Shown here piece after piece: positions 9,036 to 18,981 of a stretch of DNA of 64,000 nt. Origin of the DNA: Pelatocladus maniniholoensis HA4357-MV3 (GTDB lineage Bacteria; Cyanobacteriota; Cyanobacteriia; Cyanobacteriales; Nostocaceae); NCBI GenBank assembly GCA_019359115.1, contig JAHHHW010000167.1, positions 1 through 64,000 of the forward strand, read 5' to 3'. Within the stretch, counting starts at the first letter, position 1. Every line of letters starts with the position of its first letter. Both the position numbers and the translations under genes were made by a program. Below the pieces are notes generated by a model. That model had not been told where the DNA came from, did no database searches, and saw nothing but the letters and a program-made list of their open reading frames with translations.

Positions 9036-9611
9036 ATGGTTACAAGTCCTTTGACATTAAACCTAGACACGGTTCACCTAACGGATGAACAGTTCTATCA
9101 GCTATGTCAAATTAACCGCGAGTTGCAATTTGAACGAACGCCCAAGGGAAAATTAATTATTATGCCACCCGTTGGCGGAGAAAGTGGGAATCGAGAAGCC
9201 GAATTAATGATCGATTTGGGAATATGGAATCGCCAAACGCAACTCGGTTATACTTTTAGTTCCTCTACTATATTTAAGTTACCTAATGGTGCTGACCGTT
9301 CTCCAGATGTTGCTTGGATTCGCAGAGAACGATGGGAAGCACTCACACCTGAACAAAAACGTAAATTTCCTCCCATTGCACCAGATTTTATCATCGAGTT
9401 AAGGTCAGCAACCGACGACCTAGAAACCCTACGTCAGAAAATGCAAGAATATCTTGATGCAGGAGTGCAATTGGGATGGTTGATTAATCCTCAACAGCAG
9501 CAAGTGGAAATTTATCGTCCAGGACAAGATGTGGAAATGCGAAACTTTCCTACAGAATTATCCGGTGAAAATATATTGCCAGGATTTAGGTTAAATCTAT
9601 TTAATTATTAA
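9036..9611 (+). CDS. Uma2 family endonuclease-like protein (DUF820)
   Basis: The protein has 191 residues with the PD-(D/E)XK-type core typical of the Uma2/DUF820 family, which is expanded in cyanobacteria. Visible motifs are MPPVGGESGNREAEL, the metal-binding DRSPDVAWI and PDFIIELRSATDD, and the closing helix TLRQKMQEYLDAGVQLGWLI. In many members the ExK reads ELRS, as here. Function is mostly unknown and many copies lie near mobile DNA. The gene stands alone. Family assignment is firm, nuclease activity is unproven. Confidence 0.88.
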   Translation: MVTSPLTLNLDTVHLTDEQFYQLCQINRELQFERTPKGKLIIMPPVGGESGNREAELMIDLGIWNRQTQLGYTFSSSTIFKLPNGADRSPDVAWIRRERWEALTPEQKRKFPPIAPDFIIELRSATDDLETLRQKMQEYLDAGVQLGWLINPQQQQVEIYRPGQDVEMRNFPTELSGENILPGFRLNLFNY

Positions 9612-9656
9612 GTATTGACTTCTCCGACGCTTGCTTTAGCGCGTGGGATTCTTCCA
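9612..9656. repeat. Weak IS200/IS605-end-like sequence
   Basis: The stretch TATTGACTTCTCC, an imperfect ACGCT/AGCGCGT hairpin and GTGGGATTCTTCC resembles the hairpin ends of IS200/IS605-type elements. A similar and cleaner hairpin follows secA at 48328-48367. No transposase is present nearby. It lies directly after the Uma2 gene and could also act as its transcription stop. Confidence 0.3.
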
Positions 9657-9834
9657 GAAAAATATTTTCTGTGGCATAGTCAAAGATGCTCTACTGATTC
9701 CTTATTCAGGTGTTGTCACTAACAATAGAGTCAGCATTACTGTTATCAAACTAATGACTACGCTCTATATATTTAAGCTGACGGTGTTACGCGATCGCTC
9801 ATTTGTCTTAACTTCTAAGAAACACATTCGGTAG

Positions 9835-12800
9835 CTAAACCATCAAACGCAACTGCGAACCTTGCTGACTTTTATTCACCTCAATCCGTGCTTGAAAAGC
9901 TTCCTTCAGGTGTGGCATATGTGTCACTGTGAGAATACAAGCAAAATCCGGGGCGATCGCATTAATTGCAGCAATCAGGCGATCGCATCCTTCTGTATCC
10001 TGTGTACCAAAGCCTTCATCAACAATCAGCATTTGCAAAGCAGCTCCGGCGCGTTGTGCAAGTAATTTTGCCAAAGCTAAACGAATCGCAAAGTTAATTC
10101 TAAACGCTTCCCCACCAGAGTAAGTTTCATAGGCTCTTGTACCTCTAGCATCGGCAATCAAGATATCTAAAGTATCAATTAACTTGCTATTTTTCTTCGT
10201 AGCTTTACCATTACGTCCAGCTTTTTGTGTCACAAATTGTACATGTAACTGATTAGCACTAAGGCGGGAAAGAAGTTGATTTGTCTCTGCTTCTAGTTGC
10301 GGCAGGACGTTTTCAATCATCAGTGTTTGGATACCATTTTTACCAAAAGCTTGAGCTAATTCGTGGTAAACACGGTGTTGATCTTTGGCTTGTTGCTGTT
10401 CTTGCTGCTGTTGCTCATATTGAGTTTGCAGCATATCGAGCTGGTGCGCCATTTGTTCTAAGCGCCCCAATTGGGTGATTTGTTCGTCAAGTTGGCGACG
10501 CCGAGTTGCTAATTGCTGCTCTAAAGCTTGAATTTGGGCTAGAGGATTGCCTGTTTCCTCAAGTTGACTAATAATACTTTCAATTTGGCTTTTTAGTTTT
10601 TGCCTTTCTGCCCATCTTGCTTGTAAAGCTACTTCTAATTCTTGCGCTCTAGCTTTAAGTTGCGGATACTGCTGTTGTGCTGCTTGTAATTGTTGGTGGC
10701 GCAATTGCCAACCTTGGGCTTTGCGTACAGCAACACGGAGGTTATTATGCTGTTCAGTGTCATAACCAAGTTCGGCGATGAAATTATCTAAAGCGGTGAT
10801 TTGTTTAGCACATTCAGAATCAATCGCCTCTTGCTTAATTCTTGCTTGCAACTGGTCAATTTGTGCTTGCAGTTCTGGTTTTTTCGCTTCTATTTGGGCT
10901 TGGCGTTTGGTAGCGTCTCTAATCTGTCCTTGTTTAATTTCTGCCCAACGCCAGCGTTCTACTTCACTGCGAGCTAAGGCGTGATTTTGCTCATTATAGT
11001 TGAGTTGTTGCAGATAATTTTCTAACTCTAGGAGTTCGGCTTGTTTGTCGGGTGCATATTCGCCTAGTTGGAGCGATCGCTCTAGTTGTTGTTTTTGAAC
11101 CGCAATATCTTGTAATTGTTGTTCAACATCAGTTGTTGCTTGTAACTTAGCTGCTAATTGTCCTCTTTGTTCTCGTAATGTGTCATAGGGAGACAATTGT
11201 TGAGATATATCTCGATATTCTTGTCTAAGTACCTGAATTTCTCTGTCGGAAACAGCCATCTGTTCTCGAACTACCCACAATTGTCCTTCTGTATCTTTAT
11301 ACTCAGATTTGGTTTTATCTACAACTCGATTCCAGTGATGCTCATCCAAACCCCTTTCGCACAGAGGACAAATGGCGTTGGGAGTTTGCAGCATTTGGAT
11401 TTTTTGCTCTAGTTCTCCCAGCAATCTTTCATAATCGCGTTGATGAGCTTGCAACCGTTCAATAAAATTCCGTCGTTCTTGTCCTTTTTCCTGAACTCGT
11501 TGCAGATAGACTCGCTTTTTCTCCAATTCTTCAATCTGGATTGCGACTTCCATCACCGCTTGTTGCAGTTGGGGTTGGCGTCGCTGCTGAGATTGTAATT
11601 GATTTTCTGTGGCTTGTATTTGTTCTAATCGTGCTACTAATCCCGCTTGTACGCGCACGATTTGGCTGTGTAAAGTTGCTCGTTGTTGCAGCAAGGGAGA
11701 AACTTGTAATTGCAATTCATCCAATTGAGCTAGATGCTGACGCGCTGTTGTCAATTTAGACAAAGCTGCTTCGACTTCACTCGATTTATTGAGAGTTTGT
11801 TGAATTTCTGCATCTTGCTGACGTAATGCTTCTAATTGCGCTTGCGTTTGTTGCAGTTGTCGTTCTATTTCGTTAATTTGTTTGGTCAGCTGCTGTTGCT
11901 TTTGTTGACGGGTGGTTTGAGCGCGGGTGTATTCTGCAAATTTGGTACTTGTGGCTTCTTCTTGAGCTTGTAGATTTTGGTATCGGCTGTATCCGGTGGT
12001 GATTTCTGCTTCTTGAGCTAATAATTCTTCTAATGTGGATAGCTGAGTTGCAATTCGTTCCCGCTCGTGTTCGAGGCGATCGCAATCTTGAGTTAAGTTT
12101 TGATATTGCTGTCTGACAAAATTTAGTTGCTCTTCCCAATTCTGTCGTTGGTGCTGGACAACTTGCAAACTTTGTAATTTAATATTTTCAAAAGCTTGTA
12201 CTTGTTGGAGTTGATTGTGTTCGTTTTCTAAGGTGACTCGTTGAGTTGCGATCGCCTCTCGTTCTTTGAGTTGAATTTTCATCGACTCCAAAGAGCGTTC
12301 TAATTCTTCGGCTTTGGCTTTAAACTGACGCGATAAATCTTTTGATCGTTCTTCTAATTCATCATATTGATGAAGTTTTAATAATTCCGCTAATATTTCC
12401 TTGCGTTCGCTTGGACGTTTGAGCATAAATTCATCTGCTCGACCTTGACGCAGGTAAGCAGAGTTAATAAAAGTATCGTAATCTAGCTTAATATGCTGCA
12501 AAATCGTATCTTGAGTTGCCCTTACTCCTTTACCACTCAGTGAGCTAAACCCTTTTGGTGTTTCGATTTGAAATTCCAAAACACTACTACCACCACGAGC
12601 GCGAGTACGAATCACTCGATAAGTTTGCTCTTGGCTGATTCTAAAAACGAAATCTACTTGAACTTCTTTTTCGCCAGTGTGGACAACATCATCTTCAGTA
12701 TTGGCTCTGCTTTCCCCCCAAATTGCCCAGGTGATCGCTTCCAATAAAGAAGATTTACCAGCGCCATTAGCCCCACAAATACACGCCGTATGCAAACCGC

Positions 12801-12864
12801 GAAAATCCAAAGTTGCATCACGGTAACTGAGGAAATTTTTCAGAGTTAGTTGAACAGGGATCAT
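9835..12864 (-). CDS. sbcC: SbcC/Rad50-type exonuclease ATPase subunit
   Basis: SbcC is the SMC-like ATPase of the SbcCD nuclease, which opens hairpins and protein-blocked DNA ends. The 1009-residue protein has Walker A at 31-39 (GANGAGKSS) and long Gln/Glu/Leu-rich coiled coils. In the middle is a zinc hook (CPLC at 499-502). Near residue 915 comes the ABC signature TYSGGEAFRINFA, and near 950 the Walker B MLIVDEGFGTQD. Length and order fit the family. The nuclease partner sbcD is not next to it and must be elsewhere. The start at MIPVQLTLKNF is the usual one. Confidence 0.93.
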   Translation of the reverse strand: MIPVQLTLKNFLSYRDATLDFRGLHTACICGANGAGKSSLLEAITWAIWGESRANTEDDVVHTGEKEVQVDFVFRISQEQTYRVIRTRARGGSSVLEFQIETPKGFSSLSGKGVRATQDTILQHIKLDYDTFINSAYLRQGRADEFMLKRPSERKEILAELLKLHQYDELEERSKDLSRQFKAKAEELERSLESMKIQLKEREAIATQRVTLENEHNQLQQVQAFENIKLQSLQVVQHQRQNWEEQLNFVRQQYQNLTQDCDRLEHERERIATQLSTLEELLAQEAEITTGYSRYQNLQAQEEATSTKFAEYTRAQTTRQQKQQQLTKQINEIERQLQQTQAQLEALRQQDAEIQQTLNKSSEVEAALSKLTTARQHLAQLDELQLQVSPLLQQRATLHSQIVRVQAGLVARLEQIQATENQLQSQQRRQPQLQQAVMEVAIQIEELEKKRVYLQRVQEKGQERRNFIERLQAHQRDYERLLGELEQKIQMLQTPNAICPLCERGLDEHHWNRVVDKTKSEYKDTEGQLWVVREQMAVSDREIQVLRQEYRDISQQLSPYDTLREQRGQLAAKLQATTDVEQQLQDIAVQKQQLERSLQLGEYAPDKQAELLELENYLQQLNYNEQNHALARSEVERWRWAEIKQGQIRDATKRQAQIEAKKPELQAQIDQLQARIKQEAIDSECAKQITALDNFIAELGYDTEQHNNLRVAVRKAQGWQLRHQQLQAAQQQYPQLKARAQELEVALQARWAERQKLKSQIESIISQLEETGNPLAQIQALEQQLATRRRQLDEQITQLGRLEQMAHQLDMLQTQYEQQQQEQQQAKDQHRVYHELAQAFGKNGIQTLMIENVLPQLEAETNQLLSRLSANQLHVQFVTQKAGRNGKATKKNSKLIDTLDILIADARGTRAYETYSGGEAFRINFAIRLALAKLLAQRAGAALQMLIVDEGFGTQDTEGCDRLIAAINAIAPDFACILTVTHMPHLKEAFQARIEVNKSQQGSQLRLMV

Positions 12865-13415
12865 CTAGACTAGAAAACCATACCTTTTTTTAATTAGTAG
12901 CAGCACACCACTCTTTTTGTTAGTTTAACTAGATAAAAATCATGTTTCTAGTCTTAAAGACATGAATTTTACAATTGTTAACAATAATTGGAGAGATTTT
13001 TTTCTTGTTAATTTAATTATTTTGCTTCTGGCGTATAAAAATTAAACCCAGGTTAACATAAGATAGTCTTCATTTCTTTGCCATGTCTTTCGCTTTGCAA
13101 GCAGAGAGCTAGCTGCGGGATTTGTTAGTTATTAGAGTTGTGGATGGTTGCTTGCATGAAAAATTGTTGATCTGACAAATGAAGAGTAGGAGCAAATAAA
13201 AGCGGGTAGTTTGAGATTTTCTTGATTAGGGCTGGTAGATAAGAATGAGCGATCGCAATTTTGCTTTGAACAAGAAAAAATTTAAATATGGTAACATTCA
13301 CTCTATTTTCATTTTGTTACAATTGATTCTTATCTTTATGAATTCCTCCTTATACCAATTTAATATGAAAATGCATATATATAGAGAGAAGCAAACTCGA
13401 TAAATTTAAATAGCA
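12865..13415. other. AT-rich intergenic stretch, no gene seen
   Basis: About 550 bases between sbcC and a transposase remnant. It is AT-rich, has one HIP1-like GCGATCGC and no open frame with coding character. No terminator, RNA gene or clear promoter was recognised. Confidence 0.4.
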
Positions 13416-13565
13416 ATGAGCCGCTCATTTAAGATTGAAATCGCAGATAGCGAAGAGGAATTAAAAAAACGTCTACAAACAGCTAACTGGGGAAACCAGA
13501 AAGAAAAACTACAGATGTTGTAGTGGCTCAAAACTCGGCGAGTTAAGGAGCAACAAGAAATCTGA
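13416..13565 (+). pseudogene. IS630-type transposase N-terminal fragment
   Basis: ATG at 13416 opens a frame reading MSRSFKIEIADSEEELKKRL and then QTANWGNQKEKLQML. It is interrupted by TAG at 13521 and continues as WLKTRRVKEQQEI to TGA at 13565. Helix-turn-helix N-termini of IS630-type transposases in cyanobacteria have this pattern: ExLKK, then KERLQMLYWLKT. Everything after the first 50 residues is missing and an in-frame stop is present, so it is a relic. The call rests on recognised pattern, not on a search. Confidence 0.5.
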
Positions 13566-13623
13566 ATAAGTAGTCGGATCAGGAGATGAGTAGAGATAAT
13601 AAAGATAAGAGAACAAATGACAA

Positions 13624-14349
13624 ATGACAAATAACAAATCATCAATCATTCAACTAGAAAATATCTTTAAAATCTACGGTAGTGGTGAAACTGAAGTCAA
13701 AGCACTCAACGATGTGAATTTGGTGATCCACGAGGGCGAATATTGTTCAATTATGGGACCATCTGGTTCTGGTAAATCTACAGCTATGAATATAATTGGC
13801 TGTTTAGATCGCCCCACATCAGGACATTACTATTTAGATAACCTCGATGTCGCACAAATGGATGATAGCGAACTTGCTCACATTCGGAATAAAAAAATTG
13901 GCTTTGTCTTTCAGCAATTCCATCTTTTGTCTCAGCTATCAGCACTAGAAAATGTGATGTTGCCGATGGTGTATGCTAGTGTGGACTCTGCCGAAAGACG
14001 CGATCGCGCGGCCGAAGCACTCAAGCGCGTTGGTTTGGAAAAACGTATTAACAACAAACCGAATCAATTATCTGGGGGACAACAACAAAGGGTAGCGATC
14101 GCCCGTGCAATTGTCAATCGTCCGGTATTAGTGCTAGCAGACGAACCCACTGGTGCGCTTGATTCCCGTACCACCCAAGAAGTATTGGATATTTTTACTG
14201 AACTCAATACCACTGGGATTACTGTCGTCATGGTAACTCACGAACCAGAAGTTGCTCGCCAAACTCAACGTATCGTCTGGTTTCGTGATGGACAAGTTGT
14301 ACATTCCCACCTCACCCCGGCTGATTTGACTCAGATGGCAGTATCATGA
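13624..14349 (+). CDS. ABC transporter ATP-binding protein, MacB/LolD-type
   Basis: The 241-residue ATPase has Walker A at 45-52 (GPSGSGKS), a Q-loop (FVFQQFH), the LSGGQ signature at 149-153 and Walker B with catalytic Glu (LADEP, E174). The switch His lies in [10 protein letters not shown]. The sequence is closest to the MacB/LolD group, whose partners are four-helix permeases that export peptides or lipoproteins. No permease or membrane-fusion gene is adjacent; the next gene, overlapping by 4 bases, is an acetyltransferase. The ATG at 13624 lies inside a repeat of the CAAATGA type and there is no clear ribosome site. Confidence 0.88.
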   Translation: MTNNKSSIIQLENIFKIYGSGETEVKALNDVNLVIHEGEYCSIMGPSGSGKSTAMNIIGCLDRPTSGHYYLDNLDVAQMDDSELAHIRNKKIGFVFQQFHLLSQLSALENVMLPMVYASVDSAERRDRAAEALKRVGLEKRINNKPNQLSGGQQQRVAIARAIVNRPVLVLADEPTGALDSRTTQEVLDIFTELNTTGITVVMVTHEPEVARQTQRIVWFRDGQVVHSHLTPADLTQMAVS

Positions 14350-14756
14350 TCATCATCTACAAACGCGATCTAGAAAATGTTGACTGGGAGGAAATGAAAG
14401 CAACGCTCAGTCAAGATAAATTTGACAATGGTAGGAGTCCAGAACAACTAAGAGTATCGTTTGCTAATAGCTATGCAACTTGTATTGCTTATGCAGGCGA
14501 TCGTATCATTGGAACTGCTCGTGTTTTATCTGATGGTGTTTGTAATGCTTACATTGTCGATGTTTGGACATTTAGTCCTTATCGCCATCAAGGTATTGCT
14601 ACTACCATGATGCGAACTCTATTGACAGAATTACAAGGGCAACATGTGTGTTTATTTACAGATGATACTATTGATTTTTATAAAAAACTTGGCTTTACCC
14701 AGAAAGAAACCTGCCTAGAATTAGTCGTCGGTAACTGGTTGAATAATCAAGTATAG
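14346..14756 (+). CDS. GNAT family N-acetyltransferase
   Basis: The 136-residue protein has the acetyl-CoA-binding motif A, VDVWTFSPYRHQGIATTMMR (RHQGIA loop), and a C-terminal strand-helix TDDTIDFYKKLGFTQKE typical of small GNAT enzymes. The substrate is unknown. Its ATG overlaps the stop of the ABC ATPase gene (ATGA), so the two are probably translated together. A transcription terminator follows about 100 bases downstream. Confidence 0.87.
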   Translation: MIIIYKRDLENVDWEEMKATLSQDKFDNGRSPEQLRVSFANSYATCIAYAGDRIIGTARVLSDGVCNAYIVDVWTFSPYRHQGIATTMMRTLLTELQGQHVCLFTDDTIDFYKKLGFTQKETCLELVVGNWLNNQV

Positions 14757-14857
14757 TATCTCTCTTCTATTTTGAAAATTTAAAAACCAAATTTCTGAAT
14801 TCTTTGAATAAGTCGGAAATCTTGTTTTTCATAGGAGTTGTAAAAATTGAGAGATCA

Positions 14858-14898
14858 GATCCCCGACTTCGCATGAGTTGTCGGGGATCTTGTTTTTC
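14858..14898 (+). terminator. Rho-independent terminator
   Basis: A 10-bp GC-rich perfect stem (GATCCCCGAC at 14858-14867 with GTCGGGGATC at 14880-14889) has a 12-base loop and is followed by TTGTTTTT. It lies about 100 bases after the acetyltransferase gene and closes that two-gene unit. Confidence 0.7.
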
Positions 14899-15021
14899 AC
14901 GAATAATTTAATTTCTCTATCTTTCAATAGAGGAGAAATATCTATCTACAGATATCAAGGTTGAATTGGTTCACTCTGATAGAATCTCGACATAAACAAA
15001 AAATTATCAGAGGGGATTCTT

Positions 15022-15306
15022 ATGTCTGAAGAAATTAAACCAAATGTTGAGCAAGCTTCTACTGAAGATGCAAAACTAACTGCTGAAGAAATTGCCAGTG
15101 GTGAAGCAAAAGCGCCTAGTGTTGATATGGACAAAGATTATCAAGCAGCACAGCAATTGAGTGTGGGTAAGGGTGCAAAAGCAAGCCAAGACGCCACTGC
15201 ACCAGAATATCAAATGGCTGAATCAGAGGAGAAAAAAACGGAAGCAAAATCAACAGGCGATCCTGCTGATTATAAAGCAATGGCAGACGAAATTGGCTCT
15301 AAGTAA
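15022..15306 (+). CDS. Small acidic hydrophilic protein of unknown function
   Basis: The 94-residue protein is nearly devoid of aromatic and large hydrophobic residues and rich in Glu, Ala, Lys and Ser, so it is probably intrinsically disordered. Recognisable stretches are EEIASGEAKAPSVDMDKDYQ and DPADYKAMADEIGSK. A good ribosome site (AGAGGGG) lies about 7 bases before the ATG and the gene has its own 265-base upstream region. I do not recognise a named family. The composition recalls small stress-related proteins, but that is only an impression. Confidence 0.65.
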   Translation: MSEEIKPNVEQASTEDAKLTAEEIASGEAKAPSVDMDKDYQAAQQLSVGKGAKASQDATAPEYQMAESEEKKTEAKSTGDPADYKAMADEIGSK

Positions 15307-15488
15307 TACTCATTAGTCATTTGTGGGAATAATTTTGACAATTGACCAGTTATTAGTTATCAGCTTCTATCGTTTAATCAGCGTCCTTGCTCCTCAATAT
15401 GATTGATGGAGAAAAATAAATTTTCTTTCTTGTAAAATCCCCTAAATTTATTTATGGGGATTAATTATTAACTGATAACTGATAACTG

Positions 15489-16124
15489 TTAACTGTTATT
15501 TACTACCTCTAGCAATTGACTAGGGTGTTGAATCAAATAATTGGGTTTTTGTTTAGCTAATACCTCTGGAGAATTAAAGCCCCAAGTAACTGCTACTACT
15601 TTAATATTAGATTTTTTAGAAGCTTCGATATCTCTAGTTTCATCACCAACATAAATGACTTCTTCTAGTTTAATTTGTTTTTGTCTTAGCACATTATTAA
15701 TAATTGTTGTTTTCCCAAAAATAGTTATACCTGAATAAATAAATTCAAACAAATTATCTAATTCATTAATTTTCAAGAATTCTGTAACATTATCTTTAGA
15801 ATTAGATGTGATAATTCCTAAATGATGACCGGCATTTTTTAGGTCTATTAAGGCTTCTTTCATCCCGGAAATTGGTTTTAGCTCTGGTATTTTCCTTTTT
15901 AATTCCCCTTTGACTTTTTTCACTAAAAAAGGTATCTTGAATACAGAAATACCTGAATAACTAAGAATTTCTCTAGAAGTTAAATTTCTCAACAAAGCTA
16001 GTTCTTCCGGAGTAATTTGCACATAACCAAAATCTTTAGCTAAACGGTTGGCTATAGTTACAAGTGCGTCTACTGTATCAGCGATTGTGCCATCGAAATC
16101 AAAAATAATTACTTTCTGGGTCAT
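15489..16124 (-). CDS. HAD family hydrolase, phosphoglycolate-phosphatase-like
   Basis: The 211-residue protein shows the HAD motifs in order. Motif I is DFDGT at 9-13 (nucleophile D9, acid D11), motif II is IITSNSK, a lysine lies in GKTTII, and the motif III-IV acidic pair is in YVGDETRDIEASKKSN. The cap domain is alpha-helical, as in the Gph/PGPase subgroup, which removes phosphate from small substrates such as 2-phosphoglycolate. The exact substrate cannot be read from the sequence. Its ATG overlaps the queG stop by 4 bases, so the two genes are co-translated. Confidence 0.88.
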   Translation of the reverse strand: MTQKVIIFDFDGTIADTVDALVTIANRLAKDFGYVQITPEELALLRNLTSREILSYSGISVFKIPFLVKKVKGELKRKIPELKPISGMKEALIDLKNAGHHLGIITSNSKDNVTEFLKINELDNLFEFIYSGITIFGKTTIINNVLRQKQIKLEEVIYVGDETRDIEASKKSNIKVVAVTWGFNSPEVLAKQKPNYLIQHPSQLLEVVNNS

Positions 16125-17077
16125 TCTTGTGCCTGTTGGAATGCGTTTAGATTAGCACGGGCATTCCGTCGTAACATTTCTGGCTTAATTCGCCGTAACG
16201 CCGATGCTGGAAATCGTTCATCCCACTCATAATCTGAGATTTGGGCTAATTCTACCAGCTTAGGCGCAATATTCCCAGGATATGGCTGAAATTCTTCCAC
16301 GTCAGTTGGACTAGCAAAACGCTGATTCCAAGGACAAACATCTTGGCAAATATCACAACCAGCAACCCAACCTTGTAAATTGGATGCGATCGCCTCTGGT
16401 AATTTTTCCTGGCGATTTTCAATTGTATGATAAGCAATGCAGCGATTAGCGTCTACCACGAACGGACTAGTTATAGCATCTGTAGGACAAGCTTCTAGAC
16501 AGCGAGTACAATTTCCACAATGTTGTGTATGGGGTTTATCTGGATCTAACTCTAAGTTTGTTAGCACTTCTCCCAAGAACACCCAAGAGCCATATTCTCG
16601 CGTAATTACATTACCATTTTTGGCAATCCAACCAATTCCAGCTTTTTGCGCCCAGACTTTATCTTGAACTGGCCCTGTATCTGCATAATACCGCGCTTGG
16701 ATGTTTTCACCTTGTCCCTGCAACCAGTTAGAGAGTGCTTTCAATTTTTTATGCATGACTTTGTGATAATCTCGTCCCCAAGCATAACGAGAAATTTTGG
16801 CATACTCTTCACCTCCAGGGCGTTGATGGGGGGTATAATAGTTAAGGGCTACACAAATTAGCGATCGCACTTCACTCATCACTAATCTAATATCTTGACG
16901 CTTGGGAGAAGTCATCCATTCCATGTCGGCATGATAACCAAGCTCGATCCATGCTCGCAACTGCTGCATTTGTATATCATCTGTCCCATAGATAGCAGCT
17001 ATTCCTACTTTGTGGAATCCTAACTCTACAGCTTTTTGTTTAACTTCAGCACTATTTGTTCCTAGCAATTGATTCAT
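16121..17077 (-). CDS. queG: Epoxyqueuosine reductase
   Basis: QueG carries out the last step of queuosine synthesis in tRNA, reducing epoxyqueuosine with a cobalamin and two 4Fe-4S clusters. In 318 residues the ferredoxin-like cysteines are all present: CGNCTRCLEACPTD (C187, C190, C193, C197) and CIAYH with CDICQDVCPWN (C213, C241, C244, C248). The active-site Asp is in YADTGPV (D134). Length is slightly short of E. coli QueG but normal for this group. It is the first gene of a two-gene unit with the HAD phosphatase. Confidence 0.95.
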   Translation of the reverse strand: MNQLLGTNSAEVKQKAVELGFHKVGIAAIYGTDDIQMQQLRAWIELGYHADMEWMTSPKRQDIRLVMSEVRSLICVALNYYTPHQRPGGEEYAKISRYAWGRDYHKVMHKKLKALSNWLQGQGENIQARYYADTGPVQDKVWAQKAGIGWIAKNGNVITREYGSWVFLGEVLTNLELDPDKPHTQHCGNCTRCLEACPTDAITSPFVVDANRCIAYHTIENRQEKLPEAIASNLQGWVAGCDICQDVCPWNQRFASPTDVEEFQPYPGNIAPKLVELAQISDYEWDERFPASALRRIKPEMLRRNARANLNAFQQAQE

Positions 17078-17252
17078 TTATCTTATCGAAAAGTTGCCGT
17101 ACCTACGGCGTATTTATTCTACACTATCCAGTCAATGCATACATTTGCTGTTTTTTAGATATACTATTTGTAAATTTTATTTGCAGTTTGTAAATTAATG
17201 ATGCAATATGTATATTGGACTTTGGACAAAGTCCAATGAATTCCAAAAATGT

Positions 17253-18473
17253 TTATTTCACTTGAGTAACACGCCAACTCAGCTTGAGGTTCACCCAAAA
17301 ATTCCAAATAGTCGCAATGGCGATCGCAATCAAGTTTGCAATATAGCGGTTATGAATCATGAAATTAAACACCAAGTTCAACACCAACACATTCAAAACC
17401 AAACCAGCCAAACAAATAATGTTGAATTTCAAAAACCTCTTCATACGCTGACGCCATGAATTCTGTTGCATCGCCACATCTGCAAAAGTCCAAGCATCAT
17501 TCCACAAAAAATTATTAAAAATCGCAATCTCACCAGCGAAGATTTTACTACGAGTTAGGGGCAATCCCAAGGTCGTTGGGTCGCTGAGTAAGTAAAGCAC
17601 CGCCATATCCACAAATACTCCACTTAGTCCCACTAAACCAAAACGGACAAATCGACCAACTGGGAAGTTTTGGCTTAATCTTCCAATGTGTCCAGTGGAA
17701 AGGCGTAACCGCAATAAATGATGAATGTATTCTAAATATTGTTTCCAAGTAACCTTGCTCTCACCCTGTTTGCGTTCACAAAATACATAACCAACTTCAG
17801 CGATCTGCTTAATTTGACCACGCCCGATCACCTCTAGCAATATTTTGTATCCTACGGGATTCAGAGTCACATTGACTATGCTGTGGCGACGGAAGAGGAA
17901 ATAACCGCTCATTGGGTCTGAAACTTTACCAACTACGCTAGGTAAAATTACTAATCCTAGCAACTGAGCGCCACGAGACAAAAAACGCCTTATTAAATTC
18001 CAACTAGAGACTCCCCCGCCATCTACATGACGACTAGCAACGGCTAAATCTACTCCCTGGACAATTGCATCTAGTAGTTGTAGTAACACATGGGGCGGAT
18101 GCTGTAAGTCACCATCTATCACCCCTAGAATATTTCCTTTTGCTACTTGCCAACCCCGAATTACTGCGGAGGAAAGCCCCCTTTCATGCTGACGCCGCAT
18201 CACTTGCAATTGCGGGTATTGTTGCATTAAAGATTGTGCTACTTGCCATGTACCGTCTAGACTATCATCATCTACCACTATCAATTCGTAGTTTTCTGGG
18301 ATACGCTCATCCAGTAATTGAGTTAATCTTTGAATGATTTTTTCGATATTAGCAGCTTCGTTGTAAGTCGGAATTACCAGCGAAAACCATACTAATTCTT
18401 GAGACGGTAATTCTGGTATCTGCAAGGTTCCTGATGGAACTGCTAACAATGAACTGGGTTGGTTTATATTCAT
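17253..18473 (-). CDS. GT2 glycosyltransferase fused to GtrA-like membrane domain
   Basis: The 406-residue protein begins with a dolichol-phosphate-mannose-synthase-like GT2 domain (about 28-260). Its motifs are VIPTYNEAANI, IVVDDDSLDGT, the metal-binding DGDLQHPP and the SDPMSGYFLFRR acceptor loop. A GtrA-like domain of four membrane helices follows (about 275-400, beginning RFVRFGLVGLSGVFVD). Such fusions transfer a sugar to a polyprenyl-phosphate and help it cross the membrane, feeding surface-sugar or glycan synthesis. Substrate unknown. The gene stands alone. Confidence 0.9.
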   Translation of the reverse strand: MNINQPSSLLAVPSGTLQIPELPSQELVWFSLVIPTYNEAANIEKIIQRLTQLLDERIPENYELIVVDDDSLDGTWQVAQSLMQQYPQLQVMRRQHERGLSSAVIRGWQVAKGNILGVIDGDLQHPPHVLLQLLDAIVQGVDLAVASRHVDGGGVSSWNLIRRFLSRGAQLLGLVILPSVVGKVSDPMSGYFLFRRHSIVNVTLNPVGYKILLEVIGRGQIKQIAEVGYVFCERKQGESKVTWKQYLEYIHHLLRLRLSTGHIGRLSQNFPVGRFVRFGLVGLSGVFVDMAVLYLLSDPTTLGLPLTRSKIFAGEIAIFNNFLWNDAWTFADVAMQQNSWRQRMKRFLKFNIICLAGLVLNVLVLNLVFNFMIHNRYIANLIAIAIATIWNFWVNLKLSWRVTQVK

Positions 18474-18981
18474 TCAGCAAACTAGAGATTATTAAAAAGC
18501 AACAACATTTGCATTTGGCGAGAGAACTGATGTCGTTTATATTACTCTTTAGTTAATGTTTAAGATAGTTTATATTTCTTTAAATTTTCATACAACTCAG
18601 TGTATACAAAAATTAGTAATAGCTATTACATAAAAATTCATTAGATTTTTCAGTATTTTATGCTTTGAGTTATTAATAATTTCGTAAAACTCAAATTTTT
18701 TGAGAAACTAGATCACATAAACTATTCTCAATAAGCTTATAAATCAACAATAGATTTTTTAATATCTAATATAATCTTTATAATTGTTTTGACCATGAAT
18801 GACCATGAATTTAAATAACACATAATTAGATGAAATACAATAAATTTACAGACGTGCAATTACTTTAGGTGTCGTAACTTTAGTTACATTGAAATCTAAA
18901 AAGTTAAATACTGAAAATATCAAAACTTAGTTAGTAGAATTTTATTAGTTTAGTATAATCAATTCCCAGTCAATCCAGTCC
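18474..18981. other. AT-rich intergenic stretch, no gene seen
   Basis: About 508 very AT-rich bases between the divergent glycosyltransferase and cofH. There are many short direct repeats such as ATGACCATGAAT (near 18795) but no coding frame, hairpin or RNA gene that I can support. It presumably holds both promoters. Confidence 0.4.

Noticed and set aside
12865-13415. Search for tRNA, tmRNA or 6S RNA in the long gaps
   Set aside because: No cloverleaf, T-loop (GTTCRAN) or known RNA motif was found in this or the other gaps longer than 300 bases.
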